Assembly: GCF_949628265.1 (NCBI RefSeq)
Contig: NC_088787.1
Location: 1,478,501-1,542,500 of the forward strand
Origin: Cloeon dipterum
Taxonomy: Eukaryota; Arthropoda; Insecta; Ephemeroptera; Baetidae
Length of the DNA: 64,000 bases
Direction: 5' to 3'
Shown here one piece after another: positions 23,665 to 34,067 of the stretch. Positions within the stretch are counted from its first letter, which is position 1; every line of letters begins with the position of its first letter. Under the pieces are notes generated by a model that ran no database searches, was not told where the DNA came from, and saw only the letters and a list, made by a program, of their open reading frames with translations. A program made the translations under genes and the position numbers.

Positions 23665-23760
23665 CCGCATGCCTCTCGCGCGGCTCCTCTTCTCGTTGTG
23701 CGTGCTGTTGGTGTGCTGAGCGGAGTTCTTGCCTCCTCCTCTTCAATCGAATCACGTGAC
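23665..23760 (-). promoter_or_regulatory. Y7 promoter E-box and non-coding first exon
   Basis: On the minus strand CGTCACGTCACGTGAT (E-box at plus 23753-23758), ATTCGATTG, GAGAAGAGGAGCCGCGCGAG, GCATGCGG and donor GTGAGTTCGCTCTCTT. The first exon's GCATGCGG end is shared with Y9, which suggests these two promoters are recent copies. Confidence 0.7.
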
Positions 23761-23889
23761 GTGACGAAATTTTGACGTTTTTAGCAGCGACTCCTTTCGG
23801 CCCCATATAGCTCGCTTTCGTTCATTCTCATGTAAGTTTCAAGCTGTACGTTTCCGTTGAATTTTGAGTTAACACACACTGTCACAGTT

Positions 23890-24066
23890 CTCTTCTCCTT
23901 GTGTGCTCGCAATCAGATGTGTGCATGGTGGCCTCCGCCTCGCGAATCGAGTCACGTGACGTGACGTAATTATCGACGTTTTCGGGCGGCGACGCATTTG
24001 GCCCAACACACCGCTCAGCGCAGCACACAACGAGAAGAGGAGCCGCGCGAGAAGCACGTCCCTGCG
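23890..24066 (+). promoter_or_regulatory. Y8 first exon fused to an inverted E-box core
   Basis: The Y8 first exon (CAGCACACAACGAGAAGAGG to donor GTGAGTTCGCTCTCTCGC after 24066) is on the plus strand. The E-box GTCACGTGAC (23951-23960) with its ACTCGATTCGCGAGGCGGAGG companion is in the minus orientation, as are part of another first exon (about 23885-23945) and the ACGTCACGTCAC repeat. So a breakpoint lies at about 23990-24010. Because the E-box is palindromic it could still serve Y8. Confidence 0.6.
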
Positions 24067-24341
24067 GTGAGTTCGCTCTCTCGCGATATTTGGTTTTTAT
24101 TTGCGGTTATGTAAAAAATTAATTCGCATGCTCAAGATTTCGTTAAAATTAGATCCTTATCTTGCATTACTTTTATTTTTTGACGATTGAAAAACAAGAA
24201 AAAACAAGCATTTAATTTTTTAGTTTTGTTTAGTATTGTTATATTTGTAACAATAAACATTTTTCAGATAACTGCAATGCATAAATATCAGCACTAAAGC
24301 GAGTTTTCAATTATATTTTTTATACTTTCAGCTCAAGCGCA

Positions 24342-26195
24342 ATGTCTCCGTTCTTAGCAGCCACCTTTTTGCTCAGCCTGTGCTTAGCCAACGCCGTCAA
24401 TTTCACATACGTTTACGAGTGGAATGAATTTGATTTCGTCTGGCCATCAGGAGCGGACACTTCAATTGGACAGATAAAACAACAGTTTAATCCAGAGAAT
24501 GTTGAACCACAGTTCATGGCAGTTTTCGGAGAAAGAATATTTGTAAGCCTTGATTCGTATGTGGGAGTTCCCGCCTCACTGGTGTGGCTGCCAACGAGCG
24601 GCACGTCAACCTCACCTCCAAAGCTTACTCCTTTCCCATCCTGGCATTTACATGTAAGTCTCTGAATGACAAACTTTGAACGCAATAATATTCTCTCAAT
24701 TGTTTTTATTTCTTTTGCCAGAAAGAAGACAACTGCGACACTATTCAGTGGGCTTACGGATTGGAAGTGGACACAGAGGGACGGTTGTGGGTGCTTGATA
24801 ACGGTAGCAGCGTATGCCGGAGCAAACTTTGGATTTTCGACCTTCTAAACAACGACACAACCGAGCGCGTTCACCACTTCCCGGACACAGTCGTCTCTCA
24901 GTCAAATATGGACAGGGCCCTGCGTGATATCGTGCTCGACAAAACGCCAGACGATTACCTTGCGTACATCTTGGACATTGGATCTGAGCACATCGTCGTT
25001 TACAGCCGAAAAATGGACAAATCCTGGACAGTCAAAACACGAAGGGGAACATGGCAAAGCTTGGCCCTCTCTCGTAGCCGGGAAGTGGGAGAGTTGTACC
25101 TTGCAAGAGATAGTAGAAAAGAACTTTATTCGGTGTCTGTGTCTGAGCTGAGGAATGAAGGCGGAAGCGCTGCTGTGAAATTCATTTGCACATGGACTGA
25201 AGACCCTTACAGAATGTTATTCGACAATGCTGATGTCATGTATGCTGCTTATTACGGCAAGAATTACGTCTTCACGTGGAATATTTCGGAGTCCTTTCGT
25301 GAGCAGCGGTTTCATGAGGTAATATATTTCATATTTCCCTGTAAAATCATCGTAAAAACAAATTTTAAAGTGTATCTATTCTTTTATACGGTATAAAATA
25401 TATTCCCATCTATATTGTCAGGCTAACAATATCAAATCCCTGCATTGTTTTAGGTAAAAAGACAGGGTGCTTCAGTGCCATTTACTTTTGCCTTGGACAC
25501 GGACGGCAATTTGTGGATTACGGAGCGATACGTAACTGGGAGTAAGAATAGGCATTATAAACTACTCAAGGCTGCAGTCGGCGCCAGATCATATCAATTC
25601 ATCCCCTCCACAGGTATATAAATCATATCTACGACATATTCTACACGGTAAAAACTTGTGCTTGTTATACCACGTATTTTCGAGATCCTAAATGTTATTT
25701 AATAAAAAGGAAATGTGATTTTTATTGTTCTGAAAATTCTTTTTATATATACTCTCTGATTAATTGCAAAATTATTTAATTTCTCAAAAATAAACAGTTT
25801 CTGAATATAATTTCACCAAACAACATCCACCAGAGTCTAAAAAATCACACTCTTTCGTTTCAGCTCTTTTCGCAGCCTCAACTACGTCTCAAACTTTCGT
25901 GACTGGAGAGAAAAGCACGGAAACGCCGGAAAGCCAAACTGGAACTACCCCACCGACTCTAGAATCAAACGAAACTTGCGACGGTGTTGCAGATTTTTCA
26001 GAAGATCACCTAAAAAGTCAGTCTCTGAATACAATTCTGATTTGGATGCTCGTGTGCTGCCTCATTTGCTTGGTCTTGAGCGGCGCTGTCATTGCGTGGC
26101 TGACCCTGAGGATGAAAAAAATGCAAACCTCTTTGAAGCAGAATTCGAAGGAAAATCGTGAGCTGTTGCCAAGTACTTGCGAAAGTCGGCACTAA
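24342..26195 (+). CDS. Yellow/MRJP-like type I membrane protein Y8 (subfamily B)
   Basis: Exons 24342-24653, 24722-25318, 25454-25613 and 25864-26195 give 466 aa. It has signal peptide MSPFLAATFLLSLCLANA, then VYEWNEFDFVWPSGAD, MAVFGERIFVSLDSY, VPASLVWLPTSGTS, GRLWVLDNGSSVC, DIVLDKTPDDYLAYILD, IVVYSR and YLARDSRKELYSVSVSE. The stalk ETPESQTGTTPPTLES, transmembrane helix LVCCLICLVLSGAVIAWL and a tail starting TLRMKKMQTSLKQ follow, ending ELLPSTCESRH. The anchor exon has the same 12-nt tandem acceptors as Y6 (exon start 25864 or 25876). It is tail to tail with the serpin fragment on the minus strand. Confidence 0.88.
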
Positions 26196-26572
26196 TGTTC
26201 AACTTGTAATATCTTACTCTCTTATTAAATCTCTGATATATTCACGCAAAAACTAATTTTATTCAAAAACTAAATAGTTTTTAAAATAATTAAAAAACGT
26301 GTACAGCAATTCGATCGTGATTTTTAATATCCATATCCTTCCTGAAATAAATCAATTTTCTCTGTGATATTGATTTTTTGCGAGGAAATACATTAGGAAA
26401 AAAAATATCTTAAGACGTCAGATAATTATATTATTTATTAGATGTAAGATATAACTGATCGGTCCGCAAAGAATCTTGTATTGATAAAAGAACAACTCGT
26501 CGCATTTTTAATTGTATACCTACAAAAATTCCGAATGATTGTTAAAAGAAACCAGTTTTATCAAAAAACTTA

Positions 26573-26942
26573 CTAATTGTTTGCTGGGTTTGTGACTCTT
26601 CCTCCGAAAACATGGATGCTCTTGAAACTGAGGTAGAAGACGAATGGATGGTCGCATTTCACGATTGGCACCGGATCAAAGAAGCCACTCATACCGTTAC
26701 CCAGCACCACTTTTTTTGAGGCAGAAAATGATTTTTAAAATAAGTTTTCAAAATTATGTGATTTCTAGTTTGCACTGAAATAAAATCAGCGCATTTAAAT
26801 TAGGAAAGAGATAAAAATGCAAAAGCATGACATACAAACATGAGCTGTTAAATTAAATTTACCTGTGGCAGCAGTAGCTTCAGTGCCCTCCTCACTGACC
26901 TCAACAAATGCCTTCTGCAAAACTTTAGAAACCTTCAGATTG
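26573..26942 (-). pseudogene. Serpin C-terminal fragment (two exons) behind an array promoter
   Basis: The minus strand reads LKVSKVLQKAFVEVSEEGTE, then ATAAT (to 26863, donor GTAAAT), the classic serpin hinge before the reactive-centre loop. After an intron it continues (26709-26573) VVLGNGMSGFFDPVPIVKC, DHPFVFYLSF and VFGGRVTNPANN plus stop, the serpin C-terminal block. The splice phases agree. Upstream of LKVS the similarity ends abruptly in array first-intron sequence, and no signal peptide, N-terminal serpin exons or start codon are present. Serpins are suicide inhibitors of serine proteases; this piece alone cannot fold as one. It looks like a captured fragment, probably non-functional. 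Confidence 0.8.
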
Positions 26943-26988
26943 CAAAAAAAGTCTCAAGACAAAATATCTCAAGAGAGCGTACTCTCAC

Positions 26989-27078
26989 CCCGGGCGTGTC
27001 TCTCGCGCGGCTTTTCTTTTCGTTGTGTGCTGTGTGCTGCGCGGTGTGTTTGCCTTTTCGTGGATCGAGTCACGTGAC
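26989..27078 (-). promoter_or_regulatory. Inverted array promoter and first exon facing the serpin fragment
   Basis: On the minus strand ACGTCACGTCACGTGACTCG (E-box GTCACGTGAC at plus 27069-27078), then GCCGCGCGAGAGACACGCCC and donor GTGAGAGTACGCTCTCTTG. Intact in all the features of a working array promoter. Confidence 0.65.
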
Positions 27079-27459
27079 GTGACGTAATTATTCACGTTTC
27101 GGGAAGTGACGCATTTTTCCCCGCAAGAGGATGCGACAGCCAGCTCTCATGTCAGTATGTGTTAACATAATTAATACTTATAAATCTTAATTTTAATTTG
27201 ATTGAAGGCAAATAAGGTCAAGTTCATAGCGTCCCCTCGGAGCCAAAAACTAAACTCTGACTAGGAAAATAAATTAACGCCTCTTCTCGAACATCAAATT
27301 TCATCTTTATCAGGCAATTTAATTTATGAAAATATATTGACTCGAAAAATATGGAAACGTGCAACATGAGCTTTTTGCTGCTCAGACTGACATGAGAATG
27401 AAAGCAAGCATTGGGGGCCAAAAGGAGTCGCCGCACGAAACGCGTCAATTTTGCGTCAC

Positions 27460-27545
27460 GTCACGTGATTCGACTCGCCAGCCGGAGGCAAACACCCCGC
27501 ACTGCTCAACACAACGAGAAGCGGAGCCGCGCGAGAAGCATGCGG
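27460..27545 (+). promoter_or_regulatory. Y9 promoter E-box and non-coding first exon
   Basis: CGTCACGTCACGTGATTCGA (E-box core 27462-27467), then AACGAGAAGCGGAGCCGCGC, GAAGCATGCGG and donor GTGAGTTCGCTCTCTTGCG. The intron to the ATG (about 410 bp) is AT-rich. Confidence 0.7.
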
Positions 27546-27956
27546 GTGAGTTCGCTCTCTTGCGATATTTTTTCTAAAAAGTTAAGTCAAACTCACATAA
27601 AATACGGTTCTAAAATCATTTTTTATTTGGAAAAATTAATTTTACTCAACCATATCAAGCAATTATTTCTCAATAAAAATTAAATTTAATTAATTTGGTA
27701 AATACTGAATGAAAACGGTAAGATAAAAATCGACAAGCAAAAGCATGCGAAAGCTTTAGATTTTTTAATATCGTTCCAATAGTTAAAAAAGGACGTGACA
27801 ACTCCACTACTTTAAAAGTATTTTCCTTTTCGTTAATTTCCCATAATCGAAACATCTCCAGATTTTTTAACTCCCTTCTTCGACTCTTTGGCGCCGAATT
27901 TTCTTAAAATTTGGATTTCCCGCCTTTTGTGAACGTAGTTGGAAGTGGCTGGAAGG

Positions 27957-30386
27957 ATGACTCCGTTCTTCGTCGCCATTTTCCTGCTCCCCCTTTCCTC
28001 CCTGGCCACCGCAGCCAACTTCACTCAAGTCTACGAGTGGCCTGAGGAATTGGACTACGAGTGGCCGTCCGAGAAAAGCAGGGCACAGGCCTTGGCAGAT
28101 GTAACTTTCAAGCCAGCGAAACTTTATCCTATTTACATGGCTGTCTACGAATCGAGGATCTTCCTCAGCCTGTATAGATACAATAGATACATTCCGGCGA
28201 CTCTGGTGTCTTTGCCGACGAGCAGCGCGTCCTCCGCACCCCCATTGCTCACTCCATTCCCATCGTTGGAGATGAATGTAAGTGAATAGTAAAATAAATC
28301 CTATTTAATGAGAATAGTAACGTGGCCCGCATTCACGCGACTGGTAGAGTACGGCGGGAAAGTTCAATATTTTTTGTTGTTATTTTTTTAGTAACAGCTG
28401 ATTAGCCCGGCAATTGGGGATTTGACCGTTAGATGGCACGTCAGGCTATTGGAAACGTAAAAAATACGCGAGAATTTAATTATTAGGTCGGCACGCCTCT
28501 TTTTCGACGCTTCTGATTGGCCACTGGACTGTCTCCTTTAATTTCGACGCCATTTTGAATTCAAAACGGCGGGAAAACCAACACAGATCGCAATTTGGGC
28601 CCCGGTGGGAATTACGACTGCGCAGAAGGTTTTAATCTGGTCCACGCATGCGCAGTGATAAGTTTCAGCCTTTCAGTGAGATGAAGAAGCGATCTGAACA
28701 CACTGCGCATGCTTAAGATGCGCACAAGCTTACTGCGCAGCTTCAAAATGGGGGAAATTTTCAAGCTGACTGATTTAACTAAAAATAAAGAATATCTCCT
28801 GATTGGCCTCCATTATTTCGACGCTATATTGACTTCTGACTGGCTGGGTTGTTGCAGAGAGCCGCTGGTTAGCGAGTCCAAATCCAGAAAATCTTCAGTT
28901 TGACCAGTTTGACTTGGTTTTAAATGAGCAAAATCGATTCCTCTTTTTTCAGGGAGAGAAAAACTGCAGCCAAATCGGAGAAGCAACAGGGCTGCAAGTG
29001 GACTCCGTCGGAAGGCTGTGGGTGCTCGATGGGGGTAGCAAAAATTGCAATTCCAAACTGTGGACAATCGACTTGTCCAACAACGATCAAACCGAACTCG
29101 TTCATGAGTTTTCTTTTCAAAAATGGACGCACGACTTGGTGCTCGACGAAACACTGAACGGAACCTTTGCCTACATCGCCTTGTGGGTCAAAAAACACAT
29201 TGTCGTGTTTAGTTTGGAAAGAAATGAATCTTGGACTGTGGAAACGCCAGATATCATGGTTTATTCCATCGCCCTGTCCCCTAAAAAGGATCAGGAACCG
29301 AGACAGCTCTACATTGGCAAATACAACTCCACGGAATTATATTCAATTTCTGTCGACGCACTTCGCAATGGAAATCTAACTGCAAATCCGGAACTAGTCG
29401 GAAACTGGACTGAAATTGATTCGTATAGTATGCTGATGGACAACCAGGGCACCATGTTAACAGCCTTTTCGAGGAAAAACTTCCTATCCTCTTGGAACAC
29501 TTCTCAGCCATTTCAGGAGCAGCGTTTTCACGAGGTAGAGGATACAATTTTAAAATAGCATTTCAAACAAAATAAATAAAATTGTGATTTCAAATTAACT
29601 ATTTTACTTATCCGAACAAAATATGAAATGTTTTTTTCTTTTATCGAGTTTAATCCAAATTACCGATTCATTTCGACTCACACCAAAAAGTAGTGGCAGA
29701 AAAACACGATCTAAATCTTTTCCTAGTTCACGGGGAATATTTTTAAAAAACGATAAAAATTTTAAATAATAAATTGCTTGGTTTTAGGTAGCTGGACTGA
29801 AAAATGATTGGCCATTTACTTTTACCTTGGACGAAAATGAGACCCTTTGGATGACGGTGTTTGATAAAGACAGAAAGCCAAGATTCAGGCTTTTGAAGGC
29901 TGGAGTCGGAGAAAAATTATTTGAGCTCGAGGTTTCACCAGGTATTAATTTTTCTCCGAACACGCAGATCCTTGAAAACCTTTCAATACCATAAACATAA
30001 TAAAAAAATCTTCTTATATGAAGCCATTGATGGATGAAAATGGCTCGCAGCCCGTGGGCAGGCATTTTATATTTTTTAATTTCTAAATCCGTCAATTTCC
30101 AGTTAGATATATGTAAATTTTATTATCAGTTTAATTTTTATGCATTCTGCTGGACAGTTGCAAAAATCAAAGGCACTTAAACGAGTTTAGTAAATAAAAT
30201 TTGAGTTCTATTTTTAATTTCAAACGCACGCAAGCATTTATTTCACTCACGATTTGCACGCCAATTTCAGAATTAGATGCTGCAGGTCCTGGAAAAGAAA
30301 ATGTTGTGGAAAACGTCGCCCAAAGCAGAATTCTCATCGACTCGATCGTATTCTTCGCTATCCTCTTGGCCCTGGCTATTTTGTAG
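27957..30386 (+). CDS. Yellow/MRJP-like protein Y9 with GPI-like tail (subfamily A)
   Basis: Exons 27957-28277, 28953-29534, 29788-29941 and 30277-30386 give 388 aa. The start is placed at MTPFFVAIFLLPLSSLATA, the signal peptide. Propeller marks are LDYEWPSEKSRAQA, IPATLVSLPTS, GRLWVLDGGSKNC, DLVLDETLNGTFAYIALW, IVVFSLERNESW, IALSP and YIGKYNSTELYSIS. The tail (DAAGPGKENVVENVAQSR, then ILIDSIVFFAILLALAIL) is intact. Here the acceptor region is CAGAATTAG, 6 nt between the two AGs, so both choices stay in frame, unlike in the other A genes. Exons 2-3 and the repeat-bearing intron are almost identical to Y2; exon 4 (VAGLKNDWPFTFTLDENE) is not. Y9 is therefore a mosaic. Confidence 0.87.
28432..28845. 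repeat. Dispersed GCGCATGC-rich repeat, copy 2, inside an intron of Y9
   Basis: Nearly identical to copy 1 at the same position in the Y2 intron, so it was inserted before the two genes were copied from one another. Confidence 0.6.
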
Positions 30387-30524
30387 TTTTACTCGTGCTG
30401 CATGATTTCGTTGATTTAATTAAAGGCATCTCGTTAATTTAATTGCCCAATAAAAATGAAATTTGACTATCAGAAAACCTTAGCAAAATTTCTGCAAATT
30501 ATCTAACTATTTCTTAAAATACTG

Positions 30525-30760
30525 GTTTGATGGAGCGAGAAAAGAGCGAAAAAGGCGGGGCGTGTCTTTTGCTCTCGAGAGTACTGAGTATAAAAATAAA
30601 AATAGCAACTCTCGTTTTGCGAGTTTATTCTTGGCCCGCCGCTGCCCGCACACAACAAGAGCCCGTTTCTTTAACTATGCATAATTATTCGGCGCGCAGA
30701 GCATTATTTCAAGGCTCTTTTTCGCGTGGCTCATGAAAGAGTAGCAGCGATCGCTGCTGT
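30525..30760 (+). promoter_or_regulatory. Conserved intergenic block U, copy 5
   Basis: TGGAGCGAGAAAAGAGCG, GCTCTCGAGAGTACT (30571-30585), GCGAGTTTATTC, GGCCCGCC, TTCTTTAACT, ATTCGGCGCGCAGAGCATT and CAGCGATCGCTGCTG. It is separated from the next array promoter (34068) by the inserted minus-strand gene. Confidence 0.5.
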
Positions 30761-31286
30761 TTTTTCTCTCCGGCGCCGGCGGCACGCGCACTCATTGACA
30801 CTTAATTGCGGCTACTTGACTGATTTTATTTCACACAAAAAACGTCCTAAAACTATATAGCCATTAATTAATCCTGTGGACGGGCATTTTTTTAAATTCT
30901 TATCAAGATGTTTAAGACTGCAAATGTGAATCAAAGGCGAGAGGCGATTTGATTTTTCAAAAAAATTGTGCTGCTGCGAGGGCAAGTGCAAAATCGGCGA
31001 GTTGCTCATTCTAACAATAAGAGTATTGGACTCATGAATAATAAATAGAATTACAAAAATAAATTAAATGATTTATTCCTATTGGGCATAACAACATCAG
31101 CGCAAACAATTGTGTACTGAGTATATATTGCATTGCAATAATTTGTTAATTAGAATAAAATAAAGAATCGATTGGTGCACTCAGAGGCAAAGACGGTTTC
31201 GCAAGGAATAAAAAAGAAAAACCAAAAATGCGGAGCAAAACTATTCCAAATATAAAAGTTTAATATATATAATTTGTGTAAAAATA
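30761..31286. other. Intergenic, AT-rich
   Basis: Only AT-rich sequence, including the probable 3' end of the minus-strand gene that follows. Nothing else recognised. Confidence 0.35.
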
Positions 31287-33196
31287 TTAGTTAATATAAA
31301 ACCGGTTGAGGATGGAGATGAGGTCTGTGTCGACGAACCACTTGAGCTTTTTTCTAGTCACTCCAGAGAAAAACAATTCAGAGCGAATTTTCGGTTCGTC
31401 ACTAATTCCAAGCTGGCATCTGACAAGAGTCGAGTACTCGTCGAGACTGTTCATAAAAAACTGGACGTTCTCCAGATTCTCATCTTCTAAGCACTCGTCG
31501 ACGCAGTAGATCAGCTCGACGTACGACTGGAAGGTGGCTTTCTTGACCTGTCCGATCGAAGCGCAGTCCATGTCGATGACCAGCGACTTCAGGTTGCGCA
31601 GGATTCCTTCGATACCCAGAATGCTGCAGGTTACATTTTCCACGTCCTCCACGTTTTCAGTTTGGCCAATCAACTTGACCCTCTCCAGACTGGAAGAACG
31701 CAGAATGAACGACAGCAAATCGCTCCTGTCCTTTGAAATGCTGCAAAATTAAATTGTTGATTGATACTAATTTATTTCCTAAAAGAGATCTTACTGAGTC
31801 ACCAGCAGCTCCAGTTCTGTCAGGTGATAAATTTCGGGTTGGAGCTGATCAACGTCCATTTGGTGAGACACAAAATTGAGCTTTTCCAGATGCGGACACT
31901 GCTGGAAAATGTGGCTGATGCTGCAGGTCTTGATCGTCGGAGAGAGGCTCACGACGCTCAGAGTCTTGATCCTGTATTTGTACCTTCCAAAGAACTTCTC
32001 CAAGATTTGGTTGAAGGTCGACGGCCTGGACAAGCGGAGGTCCAGGTGCTCAACCTTGGAAAAATGGAGCAGATAATCTACTGTGTGCAAAACCACCTCC
32101 ACAGGAAAAAAATCGTCCTGAAACATCTGCGAAAAATTCCTACATTAAAATCCCCTTATTACAATAAATTTCACACCTTCAAATGGGTTACGTTGGGAAA
32201 CCTGACATGAATATCTTTAGCGTCGCGCAGATCCGTGTCCAAATCAATTGTTAAATGGAGCAGGTTGGAAGCAGGTGGATTTTTATTTCTCGATTCTTCA
32301 GGATCAGGAAGGGGCAAACCCTGGCCCGTGCAAAATTCACTGGCAAATTCCTGGACGAGCTGCAACTTGGGCAGGTTCCTGACGCAAAGCTGGGTCAGCT
32401 TCTTGACTCCCGCCTTGGACGGCGAGCGGAAGAGGAAAATCCGCAAATTGACCAGTTTGTCCTGCAACTCCCACGCATGTGGAAGTGACCCAGGGTCGTC
32501 CAGGTCGAGGTTGACGCTGACGAACACGAGAGAAGAGCGGCAGCAATAACTCAGGTTTAGCACATCGTCCAATTTGAATGTGAACAGCTCGATCCGAAAC
32601 TCTCGCAAACGCTGCATATTGTGCAGCATGTCCAACGTGAGCAAATCGAAGAAACCGACCTTCTGGTGGAAGAATAGGTCAATGTCCAAGTGCCTTAGAA
32701 GCAGCACCTTGCCGATCGTTTCGTGAGCGACTTGGAACATTTTTTTCATAACCTTATCGGGTTAAATCAGATTATATTTAAAGAGTGGTTTAAATTTTAC
32801 ATACGACTTGGAAGATGCGGAACTTTTGGTCAGGATGGCAAAAGGAGATGATGCCGGTCAGGTCGACCAAGTCCAAACGAGGACAAAAGATTCCACTTGT
32901 CATCGCTTCGCAGGTTTGCAAAACCACATTTTGCATGATCATCGAGTCTCCGTACGGATTTAGACACTTGATCGTCTTCAGCTCAAGCAAACAGTTCGCT
33001 GCTACATATATGAGGTTAAGCAAGGAAAATGATCATATTTCGCAGAAAATTGATTAGACTTACGGGATCTTCTAACGATTTCGACTTGAGTTGACAGAAA
33101 CTCCAGGGTGCTTAAATTTATTTTCAGCTTTTGAGCCCGATCCAAAATAGAGCATTGGTATTTCCTCAAAAACTCCTCATCATTATGTCCAGCCAT
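31287..33196 (-). CDS. Leucine-rich-repeat-like protein, 563 aa
   Basis: Minus-strand exons 33196-33064, 33001-32805, 32752-32177, 32126-31795 and 31740-31287 join in frame. The ATG sits in GCCATGG, a strong initiation context, 3 nt after an acceptor (TTAG, plus 33200-33201); a non-coding exon probably ends at about 33491 (donor GTGGGTAT). There is no signal peptide or membrane segment, so it is likely cytosolic. The body has irregular leucine-rich repeats: LLLRHLDIDLFF, MQRLREFRIELFTF, LVNLRIFLF, LPKLQLVQEF, LLHLTIDLD, KVEHLDLRL, HLEKLNFVS, LTELELLVT, SSSLERVKLIG and LKSLVIDMD. This resembles the repeats of F-box/LRR proteins, but I see no F-box at the N-terminus (MAGHNDEEFLRKYQCSILDR). The function is unknown. 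It interrupts the Yellow array on the opposite strand. Confidence 0.75.
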
Positions 33197-33491
33197 GGCC
33201 TAATATTCGAAATAGTTTATTAATAATTATGGAAGTAGAGAAAATCTAGGGAACTCCTAACATTTGAAAAATGTCCGTCAGAGAAATTTAAAGAATTTCC
33301 CGGAATATCTCGGTTTCATTTGCAGTTAACGAATGAAGTAAATTTTCTATTTCAAGGAAAGCGAACTAAAATAGTTATTTTCATAAGAAGCATATTATTT
33401 CCTCTAATAAAAATAAGATGGATCTTTTCCTTGGAATATCCTAGAGATCCACAAAAAATATCGTGGAAAACTAAAAAGCTATATACCCACC

Positions 33492-34060
33492 TCGTTGTTA
33501 ATTCTCGTCCAATTTCACCTTTCTCGAAGCGACAGCTGTTTCTATATGGATGAGAAGTGCGGAGCTGTGTGTCTTGCAGTGTGCGTTCAGTTTACCCCCA
33601 ACCCTCGTGTAAGAAAACCCGCGAGTTTTTAAGATAGAACAATTGTGCAACGGAATTATATTCCACGGAATGTGCTGAGCAGAAGGTTCAGGAAATCATT
33701 TAATAAAACAATAAAAAATTAATGAAATTTTAATTCTTCTGAAAGTTAATAAATTCTCTGATTCAGACATCCATCATTAATTAAAAAAAATATTTATAAT
33801 TATTATAAAGATATAATTTTTGAATTTTAACGTGCGCAAGCTGAAATTTAAGGCGCTGCATATATTTTTTCAGGTTATGCAAATAGCTCGGCTCTTGTGT
33901 ATACGGTGCGAACAACTCTGCTGAAATGCGATGCAGAAATTAAAAATTCGACCGTAACGTGCATGCAGTATGATCTTTTTTCTGCTCAGACTGACATGAG
34001 CAACTGAGCAACCAACGCCTTGAGGGGAAACATGCGTCGCCGCACGAATTGTCTATTTTT
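33492..34060. other. Intergenic between the LRR-like gene and Y10
   Basis: 33492 to about 33560 probably contains the non-coding first exon of the LRR-like gene on the minus strand. The rest is AT-rich with nothing recognised. Confidence 0.35.
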
Positions 34061-34067
34061 GCGACTC

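Noticed and set aside
31761-32549. Plus-strand open frames of 149 and 104 codons
   Set aside because: They are antisense shadows of the LRR-like gene, whose minus-strand exons join with consistent phase.
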